From Novipirellula aureliae (lineage in GTDB: Bacteria; Planctomycetota; Planctomycetia; Pirellulales; Pirellulaceae): DNA of 57,358 nucleotides. Under the pieces are notes generated by a model. It had not been told where the DNA came from, searched no databases, and saw only the letters and a list, made by a program, of their open reading frames with translations. The position numbers and the translations under genes were made by a program. Position 1 is the stretch's first letter; every line of letters begins with the position of its first letter. This document shows, piece after piece, positions 36,228 to 44,517 of this stretch. Where the stretch lies: the NCBI RefSeq assembly GCF_007860185.1, contig NZ_SJPY01000004.1, positions 474,756 to 532,113 of the forward strand, read 5' to 3'.

Positions 36228-37232
36228 TTAAACTTCTTTTTCTTCGATCCAAGTCATCATGCGGCGCAGTCCGATTCCGACCTGCTCAACACCATGCAAA
36301 CGCTCGCGACGGCGAGTGGCTTTGAAGAAAGGGGCTCCAGCGCGGTTTTCTGAAATCCATTTACGAGCGAATTCGCCGTTTTGGATTTCCGTCAATATAC
36401 GTTTCATCTCCGCCTTGGTTTCGGCAGTAATGATCCGAGGTCCGCTAACGTAATCACCATACTCAGCCGTGTTGCTGATGCTATATCGCATGTAACTCAG
36501 GCCACCTTGATAAATCAGGTCAACGATCAACTTCAGTTCGTGCATGCACTCGAAGTAAGCCATTTCGGGTTGGTACCCGGCTTCCACGAGTGTTTCAAAG
36601 CCGGCCTTCACGAGTTCACTGACTCCGCCGCACAGCACAACTTGTTCGCCGAACAAGTCCGTTTCGGTTTCCTCCGCAAAAGTGGTTTCAATCACACCGC
36701 CGCGCGTTCCACCGATTGCTTTGGCATAGGCCAAGCCGATCTTCTTCGTCGTTTCTGAAGCGCCTTCGCCAAGAGCGATGAGGCATGGCACACCGCCACC
36801 TTTTTCGTATTCGCTTCGGACCAAGTGCCCCGGCCCTTTGGGTGCGACGAGCAACGTGTCGATTCCCTTGGGTGGGTCGATTTGCCCGAAGTGGATGTTG
36901 AAGCCGTGCGAGCACATTAGGATATTGCCGGCACTTAGATTGTCGCGAATCTGATCGCGATAGATATCGCCCTGCACTTCATCGGGAAGTAAAACATTAA
37001 TCACGTCCGCTGCTTTGACCGCATCGGCGATCGACATCGGCTTGAAACCGTGCGAGACGGCCAAGTCGTAGTTCTCCGATCCAGGCCGTTGGCCAATCAC
37101 AACGTCACAACCGCTGTCACGCAGGTTTTGTGCTTGCGCGTGTCCTTGCGAACCGTAGCCAAGAATCGCAATCGTCTTGCCTTTCAGGTTTGACAAGTCG
37201 GCGTCGTTTTCGTAGTAAATCGTAGCAGCCAT
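36228..37232 (-). CDS. ilvC: Ketol-acid reductoisomerase
   Basis: 334 residues from the ATG at 37232 (the longer frame to 37322 adds unrelated sequence). Converts acetolactate to dihydroxyisovalerate, with NADPH, in valine/leucine/isoleucine synthesis. Rossmann motif [17 protein letters not shown]; metal-site residues in ETDLFGEQ and the later [18 protein letters not shown] segment; knotted C-terminal domain of the class I (short) enzyme. Its start lies about 115 bp after the end of the acetolactate synthase small-subunit gene, so the pair forms an operon. The large subunit gene is not in the window. Confidence 0.95.
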   Translation of the reverse strand: MAATIYYENDADLSNLKGKTIAILGYGSQGHAQAQNLRDSGCDVVIGQRPGSENYDLAVSHGFKPMSIADAVKAADVINVLLPDEVQGDIYRDQIRDNLSAGNILMCSHGFNIHFGQIDPPKGIDTLLVAPKGPGHLVRSEYEKGGGVPCLIALGEGASETTKKIGLAYAKAIGGTRGGVIETTFAEETETDLFGEQVVLCGGVSELVKAGFETLVEAGYQPEMAYFECMHELKLIVDLIYQGGLSYMRYSISNTAEYGDYVSGPRIITAETKAEMKRILTEIQNGEFARKWISENRAGAPFFKATRRRERLHGVEQVGIGLRRMMTWIEEKEV

Positions 37233-37348
37233 GATGGATAAATCGTCTTTCGCTTTGGTTAAAGAAGTAGGATGGCCACTCTTGGCCGTCAATGTATTTG
37301 GATGTTGGCCAGCAGTGGCCAACGGATGGTCAAACCGTCAAGTCGTCG

Positions 37349-37891
37349 TTACAGCGTAGTGTAACTGCCCGCCAAATGGTTCAAACTTGGCATCCGCGAT
37401 TCGCTGCGAACCATCGCAATGCGTCCTGTGCGACAAAGCTCCGTGATGCCGTATTCACGCATTCTCTCGATAAATGCTTGAACCTTATTTTCACGTCCAC
37501 TGATTTCGACCATGATTTCATCCGGTCCGACATCGACGATCTTGCCGCGAAAGATATCGACTAATTCGCGAATCTCCGAACGTACCGCCCCAGCAGGTGC
37601 CGACACTTTGAGCAGCAACAAATCACGCTCCACGAAATCGCGACTACTGACGTCCAAAACCTCGACGACCGTAACGATCTTTTGAAGTTGCTTGCCGACT
37701 TGTTCAAGGACATGGCCATCGCCGACGACGACAAACGTCATTCGAGACAAATTATTGTCCTCGGTCTCGCCGACCGCCAAGGAATCAATGTTAAAGCCGC
37801 GTGAAGCCAGCATTCCAGAAATATGGGCGAGCACGCCTGGAACGTTCTGCACGAGTGCCGACAACACATGTCGTTGATTTGGGTTGCTCAT
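37349..37891 (-). CDS. ilvN: Acetolactate synthase small (regulatory) subunit
   Basis: 180 residues from the ATG at 37891 (an in-frame ATG at 38002 extends into unrelated sequence). An ACT domain (HVLSALVQNVPGVLAHISGML, GFNIDSLAVGETED, MTFVVVGDG) binds valine for feedback inhibition; the second domain (RDLLLLKVSAPAGAVRSEIREL in effect) completes the IlvH/IlvN fold. It regulates the thiamine-dependent large subunit, which must be encoded elsewhere. ilvC follows. Confidence 0.93.
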   Translation of the reverse strand: MSNPNQRHVLSALVQNVPGVLAHISGMLASRGFNIDSLAVGETEDNNLSRMTFVVVGDGHVLEQVGKQLQKIVTVVEVLDVSSRDFVERDLLLLKVSAPAGAVRSEIRELVDIFRGKIVDVGPDEIMVEISGRENKVQAFIERMREYGITELCRTGRIAMVRSESRMPSLNHLAGSYTTL

Positions 37892-38281
37892 CGCAATTAC
37901 GAACTGATCGTTTTGAAAAAGGGGGGACATTGTCGCCGGAAAATCCGAACCTCGAGGATACGATAAGCTCGGTATACTAATTTTCCAACGAAAAATCGAC
38001 AAGAGGGGAACCGTTTTCTTCGTTTTCCCACTCTCCCAACAGAGCGACGAACCAGCGAAGCGGGGGAGCGGGGGCAGGAATTGGGGCAGGAATCGAGCAC
38101 ATTTTCGTCCCCTTCGAATGTGTGGTATAAGGGGAGAACTTCGCCCCCGCTGGGTGAATCATTGGTTTCTCAGCCCAACATTCTCTACTCTCTTTCATTC
38201 CATTCCTCTATTCCCTCTATTCCCATCACCATTCCCTTCTTCCCATCACCATTCCTCTATTCCAGTCATGAAAGCGAAGCA
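37892..38281. other. Spacer with pyrimidine-rich low-complexity DNA
   Basis: Between the divergent ilvN and tadA genes. From 38175 to 38270 the plus strand is a pyrimidine-rich string in which ATTCC(C/T)(C/A)TCACCATTCC-like words repeat (38220-38255). It reads through as an open frame joined to tadA, which explains the apparently long TadA frame. No other gene seen. Confidence 0.4.
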
Positions 38282-38779
38282 GTGAGCGAATCTGAACCAA
38301 CGAGCCGTTTGGCGTTCGATGCCGACAATCATTTTATGCAGCGAGCCTTGGAATTGGCTCAACAAGCCGCAATGGCGGACGAAGTGCCTGTCGGTGCAAT
38401 CATCGTCAAAAACCATACGATCATTGCCGCTGCCTCGAATCAGCGCGAGCTGCTAAAGGACCCGACGGCTCACGCTGAAATGATCGCGATCACGCAGGCG
38501 GCGACCGCAATCGAGGATTGGCGGCTCGAACAAACCACGCTCTATGTGACGCTAGAGCCCTGCATTATGTGCGCAGGTGCGATTTTGCAGTCGCGAATCC
38601 CACGTGTCGTGTTTGGGGCATCGGATCCCAAAGGGGGGGCTGTGGAAAGTCTCTATCGGCTGCTCGAAGACTCTCGTTTGAATCATCGATGCGAGATCAC
38701 TCAGGGCGTGCTGGGTGATCGATGTGGCCAGATTTTGACCGAATTTTTTGCCAGCAAACGGGCGATTGGCAAAAAATAG
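38282..38779 (+). CDS. tadA: tRNA-specific adenosine deaminase
   Basis: 166 residues from the GTG at 38282; an ATG at 38336 is another candidate, while upstream ATGs run through low-complexity DNA. Converts A34 to inosine in the anticodon of tRNA-Arg(ACG). The zinc site is H-A-E in [10 protein letters not shown] and PCxxC in [12 protein letters not shown]; the [16 protein letters not shown] strand is typical of TadA. Full-length domain from [19 protein letters not shown] to the terminal helix. Essential in most bacteria. Confidence 0.9.
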   Translation: MSESEPTSRLAFDADNHFMQRALELAQQAAMADEVPVGAIIVKNHTIIAAASNQRELLKDPTAHAEMIAITQAATAIEDWRLEQTTLYVTLEPCIMCAGAILQSRIPRVVFGASDPKGGAVESLYRLLEDSRLNHRCEITQGVLGDRCGQILTEFFASKRAIGKK

Positions 38780-38998
38780 CCGTTGCTGCAATGTCAATTT
38801 GTGCTGATTCTTCGTATTCTCGGACTTTTACCGTTTCTATTGCCAAACAAGCTAAGCCTTTTCAATCGTTCCAGCCGATACTTCCGGTACAACCTGAACT
38901 AGAATCTCTACGCATCGTTGCTTTGAACGGCTCGATGCAAACGCCCAGACGGCGGGATTCTACTGAATCTTAACTTTACGAAGATGGTGGAACACGCA

Positions 38999-40204
38999 AT
39001 GTCGGTACGGAAGCTGACGGCAAGCCTTATCACGACGCTAGCCATTCTAGGGGCGATGAGCAACGGATACGCACAGGAGCACGTTCCTCCGGCGGATCCG
39101 TTTGCATTCGATCCTGATTTTCAATGGTTTCGTCCTGTGACGAACATGGACTTGGCCGATATGAAGCCAGAGAAACGAGCCAACACCGGGTGGTTTGCCA
39201 CCTATGATCGGTTAGCTCTTTACGGTTCGCGTCCCGAGCTTAACAGCGGTGACTCAGCCGAGACGAGACTTGACTCCGGTTGGGGACATCGATACGAGAT
39301 CGGCTACATGCTGCCCGATGTCGAGCATGGTTGGTTGTTTACCGCGACGAACAATGATGTTTCCGCCAACGACACGACCGAGCGAGAGCGACTCAATCGT
39401 TACAACGAGGACGACTTTCCAGATTACGGTGAGAAAGGAGGCGTGACCGTGCCGCCATTTGGGGCAATCAATCCCGCGGAAGACGCCAATAACATCGGCT
39501 ACTACGAGCGGATCTATTTCGTTAGCGATAGCTTGAACGTGATGGATTACAATAGCTACGAACTCAATAAGACGTGGCGGATGGAACCGTATCACTATGG
39601 CGGCATCCTTGAACCGTTTGTGGGCTTCCGCTGGGGTCGCTTGAATGACCTGAACCAACAGCAACAATACACTTCCACCGGTGACGGTTCGATCGTGATC
39701 ATCGATGATGCACCTGGCAACAATGCGGCTCTCGGTGAAAATTACGAACGGCTGTTTACCAATGCCACGATCACCGAAAATGAAGTGTTGGCAGGCCAGT
39801 TTGGATTTCGCTACACCAAGTTTCGAGATCGATTCACCTACTCGGCTGACTTCCGTGTCTTCACCGGTGGCAATCTGCAATGTGCGATGAGCCAACAGAT
39901 TACCGAGACGACCGTTTACGATGGAGCCGGTACCGGAGCAGCGGTTTCGCAAGTCATCCTAGGCAAAACGCCGACGGTCTACACTCGCAACGAAGAATTT
40001 GTCATCGGCTTCGATCTTCGAGGCGAATTGGCTTACCAATTGACCAAGTCAATCAAGGTTCGCGGTGGCTTTCAAGTCGTCGACTACGCGACCGGAATTT
40101 GGCGTGGCGGACCTTCCGTGGCCGGCAATCCTCTCGTTGGAGGCGATCCCAATCAAGACTACGTGATGGTCGGCGGCACCTTCGGTATCGAACTGAATCG
40201 CTAA
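38999..40204 (+). CDS. BBP7-family outer-membrane beta-barrel protein
   Basis: 401 residues from the ATG at 38999 (GGTGGA ribosome site). A signal peptide (KLTASLITTLAILGAMSNGYAQ) precedes a chain of amphipathic beta strands with alternating aromatic residues (WFATYDRLALYGSRPE, GWGHRYEIGYMLP, GILEPFVGFRWGRLNDL, VLAGQFGFRYTKFRDRFTY, ELAYQLTKSIKVRGGFQVVDYATG) ending in VMVGGTFGIELNR, a porin-like last strand. The BBP7 family is a planctomycete hallmark. It probably forms an outer-membrane barrel. A strong terminator follows at 40236. Confidence 0.83.
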   Translation: MSVRKLTASLITTLAILGAMSNGYAQEHVPPADPFAFDPDFQWFRPVTNMDLADMKPEKRANTGWFATYDRLALYGSRPELNSGDSAETRLDSGWGHRYEIGYMLPDVEHGWLFTATNNDVSANDTTERERLNRYNEDDFPDYGEKGGVTVPPFGAINPAEDANNIGYYERIYFVSDSLNVMDYNSYELNKTWRMEPYHYGGILEPFVGFRWGRLNDLNQQQQYTSTGDGSIVIIDDAPGNNAALGENYERLFTNATITENEVLAGQFGFRYTKFRDRFTYSADFRVFTGGNLQCAMSQQITETTVYDGAGTGAAVSQVILGKTPTVYTRNEEFVIGFDLRGELAYQLTKSIKVRGGFQVVDYATGIWRGGPSVAGNPLVGGDPNQDYVMVGGTFGIELNR

Positions 40205-40235
40205 GCGTTCAGGTTGTCCATTCCAACCGAAACAA

Positions 40236-40266
40236 GGGCAGGGTTTCCACCTCCTGCCCTTTTTTT
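40236..40266 (+). terminator. Rho-independent terminator of the BBP7 gene
   Basis: Stem GGGCAGG/CCTGCCC around a 10-nt loop, directly followed by seven T. About 30 bp after the stop codon. Confidence 0.9.
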
Positions 40267-40302
40267 CGTTTGTTGTCTTTGGCTATTCAAATCGCCTGAT
40301 CA

Positions 40303-41619
40303 TCACACTCGATGAATTTCGTAGCCTGCTCGTTGCTCTCTTGCGAAGAACGATGCTGCTTGCTCGTCATCAAGGATCTTCTCGGCTTGAGGGTCCCAAC
40401 GGATTTCCCGTCCGAGGCGAGCAGCGATCGAGCACAAGTGGCATGCGTTCATCGTTTTCAGATGTGTATAGACATCGGAAACCGGCAACCCTCCCTCGCG
40501 AAGACAACGATAGAAATTGTCCTTGTGACTTTCGGCTGGTTTGCCTTTGAAGAGTGCTGACTTTTCTTCCACTCCGTATTGACCTTCATCCCAATTTTCG
40601 TCAATCGGAACACCTGTGATTTTCCCGCGATTGACAAATATACGGCCTTTGCTTCCTTCGAACAGCAAGCCGTTGTCGACGCGGCTACTAACGATCATTT
40701 CAATTCCGTCCTCGAATTTGCAATCGATCGAAAAGTCGTGAGCGGTGTTGTAGCAATCATCCACCGTCGGATAGCCATCCTTGTATGGAACAGGATGCTT
40801 TGCATCACTGCCGTCAATGGAAACCGGACCGCTCCCCTCACCGTTTCGGTTTAAAGCCCACAATGCGATGTCGATGTGATGGGCACCCCAATCGGTGAAC
40901 TTTCCGCCTGAATACTCATACCACCATCGGAATTGATAATGGCAACGTTTCGCTCGATAATCGACTTTGGGTGCTTGGCCTAGCCATGTTTCCCAGTCCA
41001 ATTCCGCTGGCGGTTGCTCCACGGGGAATGGGCCACCGACGTCGCCTCCGTCGATTCCAATGGTGATTTTCTTGATGTCACCAAGTAGACCTTTTTGGAC
41101 CATGTTGACTGCGCGAAGAAAACGACGCTGGTCGCTTCGCTGTTGGGTGCCAATGAAAAACACTTGATCGGGGTGCTTCTCAACCGCTGCGCGAATCAAT
41201 TGGTTTTCTTCAAGGGTTAACGTTAACGGTTTTTGGCAGAACACATGCTTACCTGCCTCCAACGCTTCGATACAAATTTTGGTGTGCCAATGGTCTGTCG
41301 TCACACAGCTAATCACGTCAATGTCATCGCGGTCGATGATTTTGCGATAGTCGGTATACCCATCACCCTTTTCATCGTTGCGTGACTTCGCCCTTGCAAT
41401 GCGGCTTGTGTCAACATCACAAAGTGCAACCACGTCACCAAAACGTTGATGCTCTTTCATGTCTCCGAGTCCCATGCCGCCGAGACCAATGCATCCAACT
41501 TGAGGACGATCATTGGCGGAGTCGTTGGCGAATGCACTCTGTGTCGAAGTGAAATAGGGCACACTGGCAGCAGTACCAGCTGCGGCAGTCGATTTCAAAA
41601 AGCTCCGGCGCGTAATCAT
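40303..41619 (-). CDS. Tat-exported Gfo/Idh/MocA-family oxidoreductase
   Basis: 438 residues. A twin-arginine signal (MITRRSFLKSTAAAGTAASV) precedes the NAD(P) Rossmann fold (QVGCIGLGGMGLGDMKEH) and the CQKPLTLTLEENQLIRAA active-site segment. The C-terminal domain has WYEYSGGKFTDWGAHHIDIALWAL, with the conserved Asp and His. The Tat signal means it is exported folded, with its cofactor bound, as in glucose-fructose oxidoreductase; planctomycetes have dozens of such enzymes. The substrate is unknown. Single-gene unit. Confidence 0.9.
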   Translation of the reverse strand: MITRRSFLKSTAAAGTAASVPYFTSTQSAFANDSANDRPQVGCIGLGGMGLGDMKEHQRFGDVVALCDVDTSRIARAKSRNDEKGDGYTDYRKIIDRDDIDVISCVTTDHWHTKICIEALEAGKHVFCQKPLTLTLEENQLIRAAVEKHPDQVFFIGTQQRSDQRRFLRAVNMVQKGLLGDIKKITIGIDGGDVGGPFPVEQPPAELDWETWLGQAPKVDYRAKRCHYQFRWWYEYSGGKFTDWGAHHIDIALWALNRNGEGSGPVSIDGSDAKHPVPYKDGYPTVDDCYNTAHDFSIDCKFEDGIEMIVSSRVDNGLLFEGSKGRIFVNRGKITGVPIDENWDEGQYGVEEKSALFKGKPAESHKDNFYRCLREGGLPVSDVYTHLKTMNACHLCSIAARLGREIRWDPQAEKILDDEQAASFFAREQRAGYEIHRV

Positions 41620-42200
41620 TGGCGAGTTCCTTGTATTTTTAGGAGGGCTTTGGTAGAGGTAAGACTGCGTTCCATTGTAACCGAAAAAAAGCCAATGATG
41701 TCGAGCCAGACTTCACGCTTGATCCATTTTCTCACCCCCCCCCGAAAGAAAAATGGCCCGTGGATGAATGTTTGAATTCCTCGCATGGGATGCCAGGTTT
41801 TTTAGGCCTGTCAGGCTAAAAAGAATGGTTGGGACGGAACAACGATCCGGATTCCAATCGACAAAACAAGGGGGCCACGATGGGATCGCTTGCATGCTCC
41901 GCTTTGCACGACGCAAAGGCGGGTATGCAGGTCCGCCCCAAAGCAAAGCCGAATGACATAGAAACCGTGTCGGCAGCCAACGGAACACACAGCTAACCAG
42001 ACGGTGACCGAAACGCGCTGGGAGCGAGCGATCACCGAGGGCCATTCAAAAGAAGGAGCCAACGTTTCAAACGGCGGCGCCCCCGGCAGTGTCATTCCTG
42101 CCGGTCTTAGGGAATCAGGAGCCACCAAGCCAAGCCAAGCCGCGAAACCTCAATGACACCGTGTTGGATCGGCACCGAGGATTCGCGAGGGCAACGGCTA
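41620..42200. other. Spacer between a Tat oxidoreductase gene and the tRNA gene
   Basis: No supported gene. A C9 run (41738-41746) and a symmetrical hairpin TTTTTTAGGCCTGTCAGGCTAAAAA (about 41799-41823), which has T- and A-tracts on either side and could stop transcription from the tRNA side. Otherwise nothing recognised. Confidence 0.4.
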
Positions 42201-42274
42201 TACCCCCTAAGGGATTCGAACCCCTGTTTCTGGACCGAGAAGTCCAGTGTCCTGGGCCACTAGACGAAGGGGGC
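42201..42274 (-). tRNA. tRNA-Glu-like gene with an apparent 8-nt anticodon loop
   Basis: 74 nt on the minus strand. Acceptor stem GCCCCCT/AGGGGGT, D arm GTCTAGTGGCCCAGGAC and T arm AGGGG-TTCGAAT-CCCTT closely match bacterial tRNA-Glu. CCA is not encoded. The anticodon stem CTGGA/TCCAG encloses CTTCTCGG, eight bases where seven are normal (or a six-base loop if C-G also pairs). Taking the U before CTC as position 33 gives anticodon CUC (Glu) with G37; UCU or UUC readings fit less well. It sits 70 bp downstream of clpP in the same orientation. Confidence 0.8.
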
Positions 42275-42343
42275 CATTGAGAAGTTAAAAAAAAGAAGCT
42301 TGAAAGATTGGCATTTCAAGCCACTCGCCTCTCGCTTAAAAAC

Positions 42344-42940
42344 TCAGGATTCCATTTCGCCGGCACGGGTGACGACTTTGTCGATCAAGTTGTATTCGCA
42401 AGCTTCTTCGGCCGACATGAAGCGGTCACGATCGGTGTCTGCTTCAATCTTTTCAAGCGAATGACCGGTATGCTCAATCATAATCTCATTCATCCGCTGC
42501 TTGATACGGCGAAGTTCTCCGACGTGAATTTCCACTTCCTTGGCCGTACCTTGCATCCCAGCGAGCGGTTGGTGGATCATGATTCTCGCATTCGGAAGTG
42601 CGTATCGTTTTCCCTTCGCGCCAGCGGTTAACAGGACCGCGCCCATCGAAGCGGCTTGACCGATGCAATAGGTTGCCACGTCACACGAAACGAATTGCAT
42701 CGTATCGTAGATCGCCATTCCAGCCGTAATGCTGCCGCCCGGGCTGTTGATATACAAGTGAATGTCCGCTTTCGGATCGTCTGATTGCAAAAACAGCATT
42801 TGCGCGACCAAGGCATTCGAAATTTGATCATCGACTTGCTGACCGAGAAAGATAATTCGATCTTTCAGAAGTCGGCTGTAAATGTCGTAGACTCGTTCTT
42901 CGCGTCCGCTCTTTTCGACGACATACGGAATTAATGGCAT
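42344..42940 (-). CDS. clpP: ATP-dependent Clp protease proteolytic subunit (paralogue 1)
   Basis: 198 residues. Serine peptidase chamber of the Clp protease, working with ClpX or ClpA/C. The triad is S98 (GQAASMGAV), H123 (MIHQPLAG) and D168 (EADTDRDRF); the substrate-binding strand [17 protein letters not shown] is intact. A second clpP starts further upstream in the same direction, 64 bp away, so the pair is likely co-transcribed and could form a mixed 14-mer. The first residues ([10 protein letters not shown]) resemble the processed N-terminal pore loop. Confidence 0.95.
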   Translation of the reverse strand: MPLIPYVVEKSGREERVYDIYSRLLKDRIIFLGQQVDDQISNALVAQMLFLQSDDPKADIHLYINSPGGSITAGMAIYDTMQFVSCDVATYCIGQAASMGAVLLTAGAKGKRYALPNARIMIHQPLAGMQGTAKEVEIHVGELRRIKQRMNEIMIEHTGHSLEKIEADTDRDRFMSAEEACEYNLIDKVVTRAGEMES

Positions 42941-43003
42941 GTTAAGTACTCTTTGCTTCTTGTTGAATGGTGTTGATGTTTGAGTCGGATAGAAAACAAA
43001 TCC

Positions 43004-43726
43004 CTAGTCTTCTTCCTGTTCTTCCGACGCAGGCGGCTTCGTCAAAATGTCGTCAACCAAACCATACTCTTTCGCTTGGTTTGCACTCAAGAAGAAATCG
43101 CGATCGGTGTCCTTCGCGATCTGTTCGACTGATTTGCCCGAATGGTTGCTGATGATTTCGTTCAAAACGTCACGGTAACGGAACATTTCAGCAGCTTGGA
43201 TTTCGATATCGCTGACTTGCCCGCCAACACCACCCATTGGTTGATGCATCATCACGCGACTGTTCGGTAAGCAGAACCGTTTCCCTTTGGCTCCGCCGAC
43301 CAACAAAACCGCTGCTCCACTGCACGCTTCTCCGACACAATAGGTCGCGACCGGGCATGATAGCATTTGCATCGTATCGTAGATGGCCAAAGTCGCGGTC
43401 ACGCTACCGCCAGGCGAATTGAGATAAAAGTGAATGTCTTTGCGACGATTTTCGCTCTGCAAATAAAGCAATTTCATCACGACATCGTTGGCGTTTGCAT
43501 AGTGAATTTCACCTTGCAAGAACACAATGCGGTTTTCCAACAACAAATCGCCAAGCGTCATTTGACGTTGCCGTTGATAACTTTGATAAGAATGGCTGCT
43601 GGACAACTCGTGTTGGTCGATCGAACTGTTCATAAGACCGTGAACGGGCGGCAAATTCATGCGGATGTCTTTCCGAAAAGATGTCGGTTTGAAGGAGTCT
43701 GTTTCAATATCGTTAGTGTTTGCCAT
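43004..43726 (-). CDS. clpP: ATP-dependent Clp protease proteolytic subunit (paralogue 2)
   Basis: 240 residues from the ATG at 43726. Triad residues are kept: Ser in GEACSGAAV (a variant of the usual GxAxSM), His in MMHQPMGG and Asp in KDTDRDFF. FYLNSPGGSVTATLAIYDTM matches the family. The N-terminus is about 50 residues longer than its neighbour, polar and Ser/Gln-rich, possibly a propeptide or docking extension. The C-terminus is acidic (ASEEQEED). Likely partner of the downstream ClpP in one ring or in a hetero-tetradecamer, as in actinobacterial ClpP1P2 pairs (family knowledge, not shown here). Confidence 0.94.
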   Translation of the reverse strand: MANTNDIETDSFKPTSFRKDIRMNLPPVHGLMNSSIDQHELSSSHSYQSYQRQRQMTLGDLLLENRIVFLQGEIHYANANDVVMKLLYLQSENRRKDIHFYLNSPGGSVTATLAIYDTMQMLSCPVATYCVGEACSGAAVLLVGGAKGKRFCLPNSRVMMHQPMGGVGGQVSDIEIQAAEMFRYRDVLNEIISNHSGKSVEQIAKDTDRDFFLSANQAKEYGLVDDILTKPPASEEQEED

Positions 43727-43779
43727 TATTGGCAAGATGACAAGATGGGGTCAGAAAACTCTCTTGCCGAGCAGATTCT

Positions 43780-44067
43780 TTATTCGAATAAACCGCGGAC
43801 CAATGAATCCACCTGGCCACGAAAAAGAGAAGTAGACGCTTCTTCCAGCATGTCCGATTGATCGTTTTTTACCATCGCAGCAGCCAACGGCTTGTGTTTC
43901 TGCCAATCGGTGATTTGGAAATCACGAATGTCAACGTACACTTCGCTGAGATTATTACTGATTTTAGGGACCAGAAAGACGCCCTGCTTTCCACGGACGA
44001 CATGGTAATGCATACCGACGAACAACAAGACGGCTCCACATACCATCCCAGCTAAAAAACGCGACAT
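43780..44067 (-). CDS. Small membrane-anchored hypothetical protein
   Basis: 95 residues from the ATG at 44067, chosen because GAGGAG lies just upstream; the frame stays open further upstream only because the 30-bp repeat array is in phase. One N-terminal hydrophobic segment (FLAGMVCGAVLLFVGMHYH) is followed by a short soluble domain (VDIRDFQITDWQKHKPLAAAMVKN and a Leu-rich C-terminal helix). No known domain. Its short distance to clpP paralogue 2 (53 bp) suggests co-transcription. Confidence 0.75.
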   Translation of the reverse strand: MSRFLAGMVCGAVLLFVGMHYHVVRGKQGVFLVPKISNNLSEVYVDIRDFQITDWQKHKPLAAAMVKNDQSDMLEEASTSLFRGQVDSLVRGLFE

Positions 44068-44099
44068 CAAATACTCCTCGATAGGTAGATATGCCCTTT

Positions 44100-44417
44100 G
44101 CGTGGCTGTGGCTTCCAGCCGCAGCTTACTGGGGCAAGATGCTCCAGTCACTCTCTTGCTGGGGCAAGATGCCCCAGTTACTCTCTTGCTGGGGCAAGAT
44201 GCCCCAGCCACTCTCTTACTGGGGCAAGATGCCCCAGTCACTCTCTTGCTGGGGCAAGATGCTCCAGTCACTCTCTTGCTGGGGCAAGATGCTCCAGCCA
44301 CTCTCTTGCTGGGGCAAGATGCTCCAGCCACTCTTTTGCTGGGGCAAGATGCTCCAGTCACTCTCTTGCTGGGGCAAGATGCTCCAGCCACTCTTCTGCC
44401 AAGCCTAAAATCAAGCG
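44100..44417 (+). repeat. Nine-unit copy of the dispersed palindromic element
   Basis: The left end GTGGCTGTGGCTTCCAGCC and right end GCCAAGCCTAAAATCAAGC match the single-unit copy at 3061-3137. Between them are nine 30-bp units, starting at 44129 and every 30 bp to 44369, each containing the palindrome CTGGGGCA-AGA-TGCCCCAG (some with CTCCAG). Because 30 is a multiple of three, long frames run through it on both strands; none is a gene. It lies between the small membrane protein gene and the second flavoprotein gene. Confidence 0.92.
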
Positions 44418-44517
44418 GTGGCGAAGCATGAGCCTGCTTTTTTCAGTTCCTAGGCTACGCGTTTTAAGGAAGCACGGTTCTTTAAGGCAAGAGACAAAAC
44501 AACTCGCCTTACTCGTT

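Noticed and set aside
38081-38281. 67-codon N-terminal extension of TadA
   Set aside because: It reads through low-complexity pyrimidine-rich DNA; the deaminase domain begins after 38282.
44068-44431. Long open frames on both strands across the 30-bp repeats, including an apparent upstream extension of the small membrane protein gene
   Set aside because: A 30-bp period has no stop codons in several frames, so any frame stays open. Translation is a pure repeat (such as VAGASCPSKR), and a strong ribosome site supports the ATG at 44067 instead.
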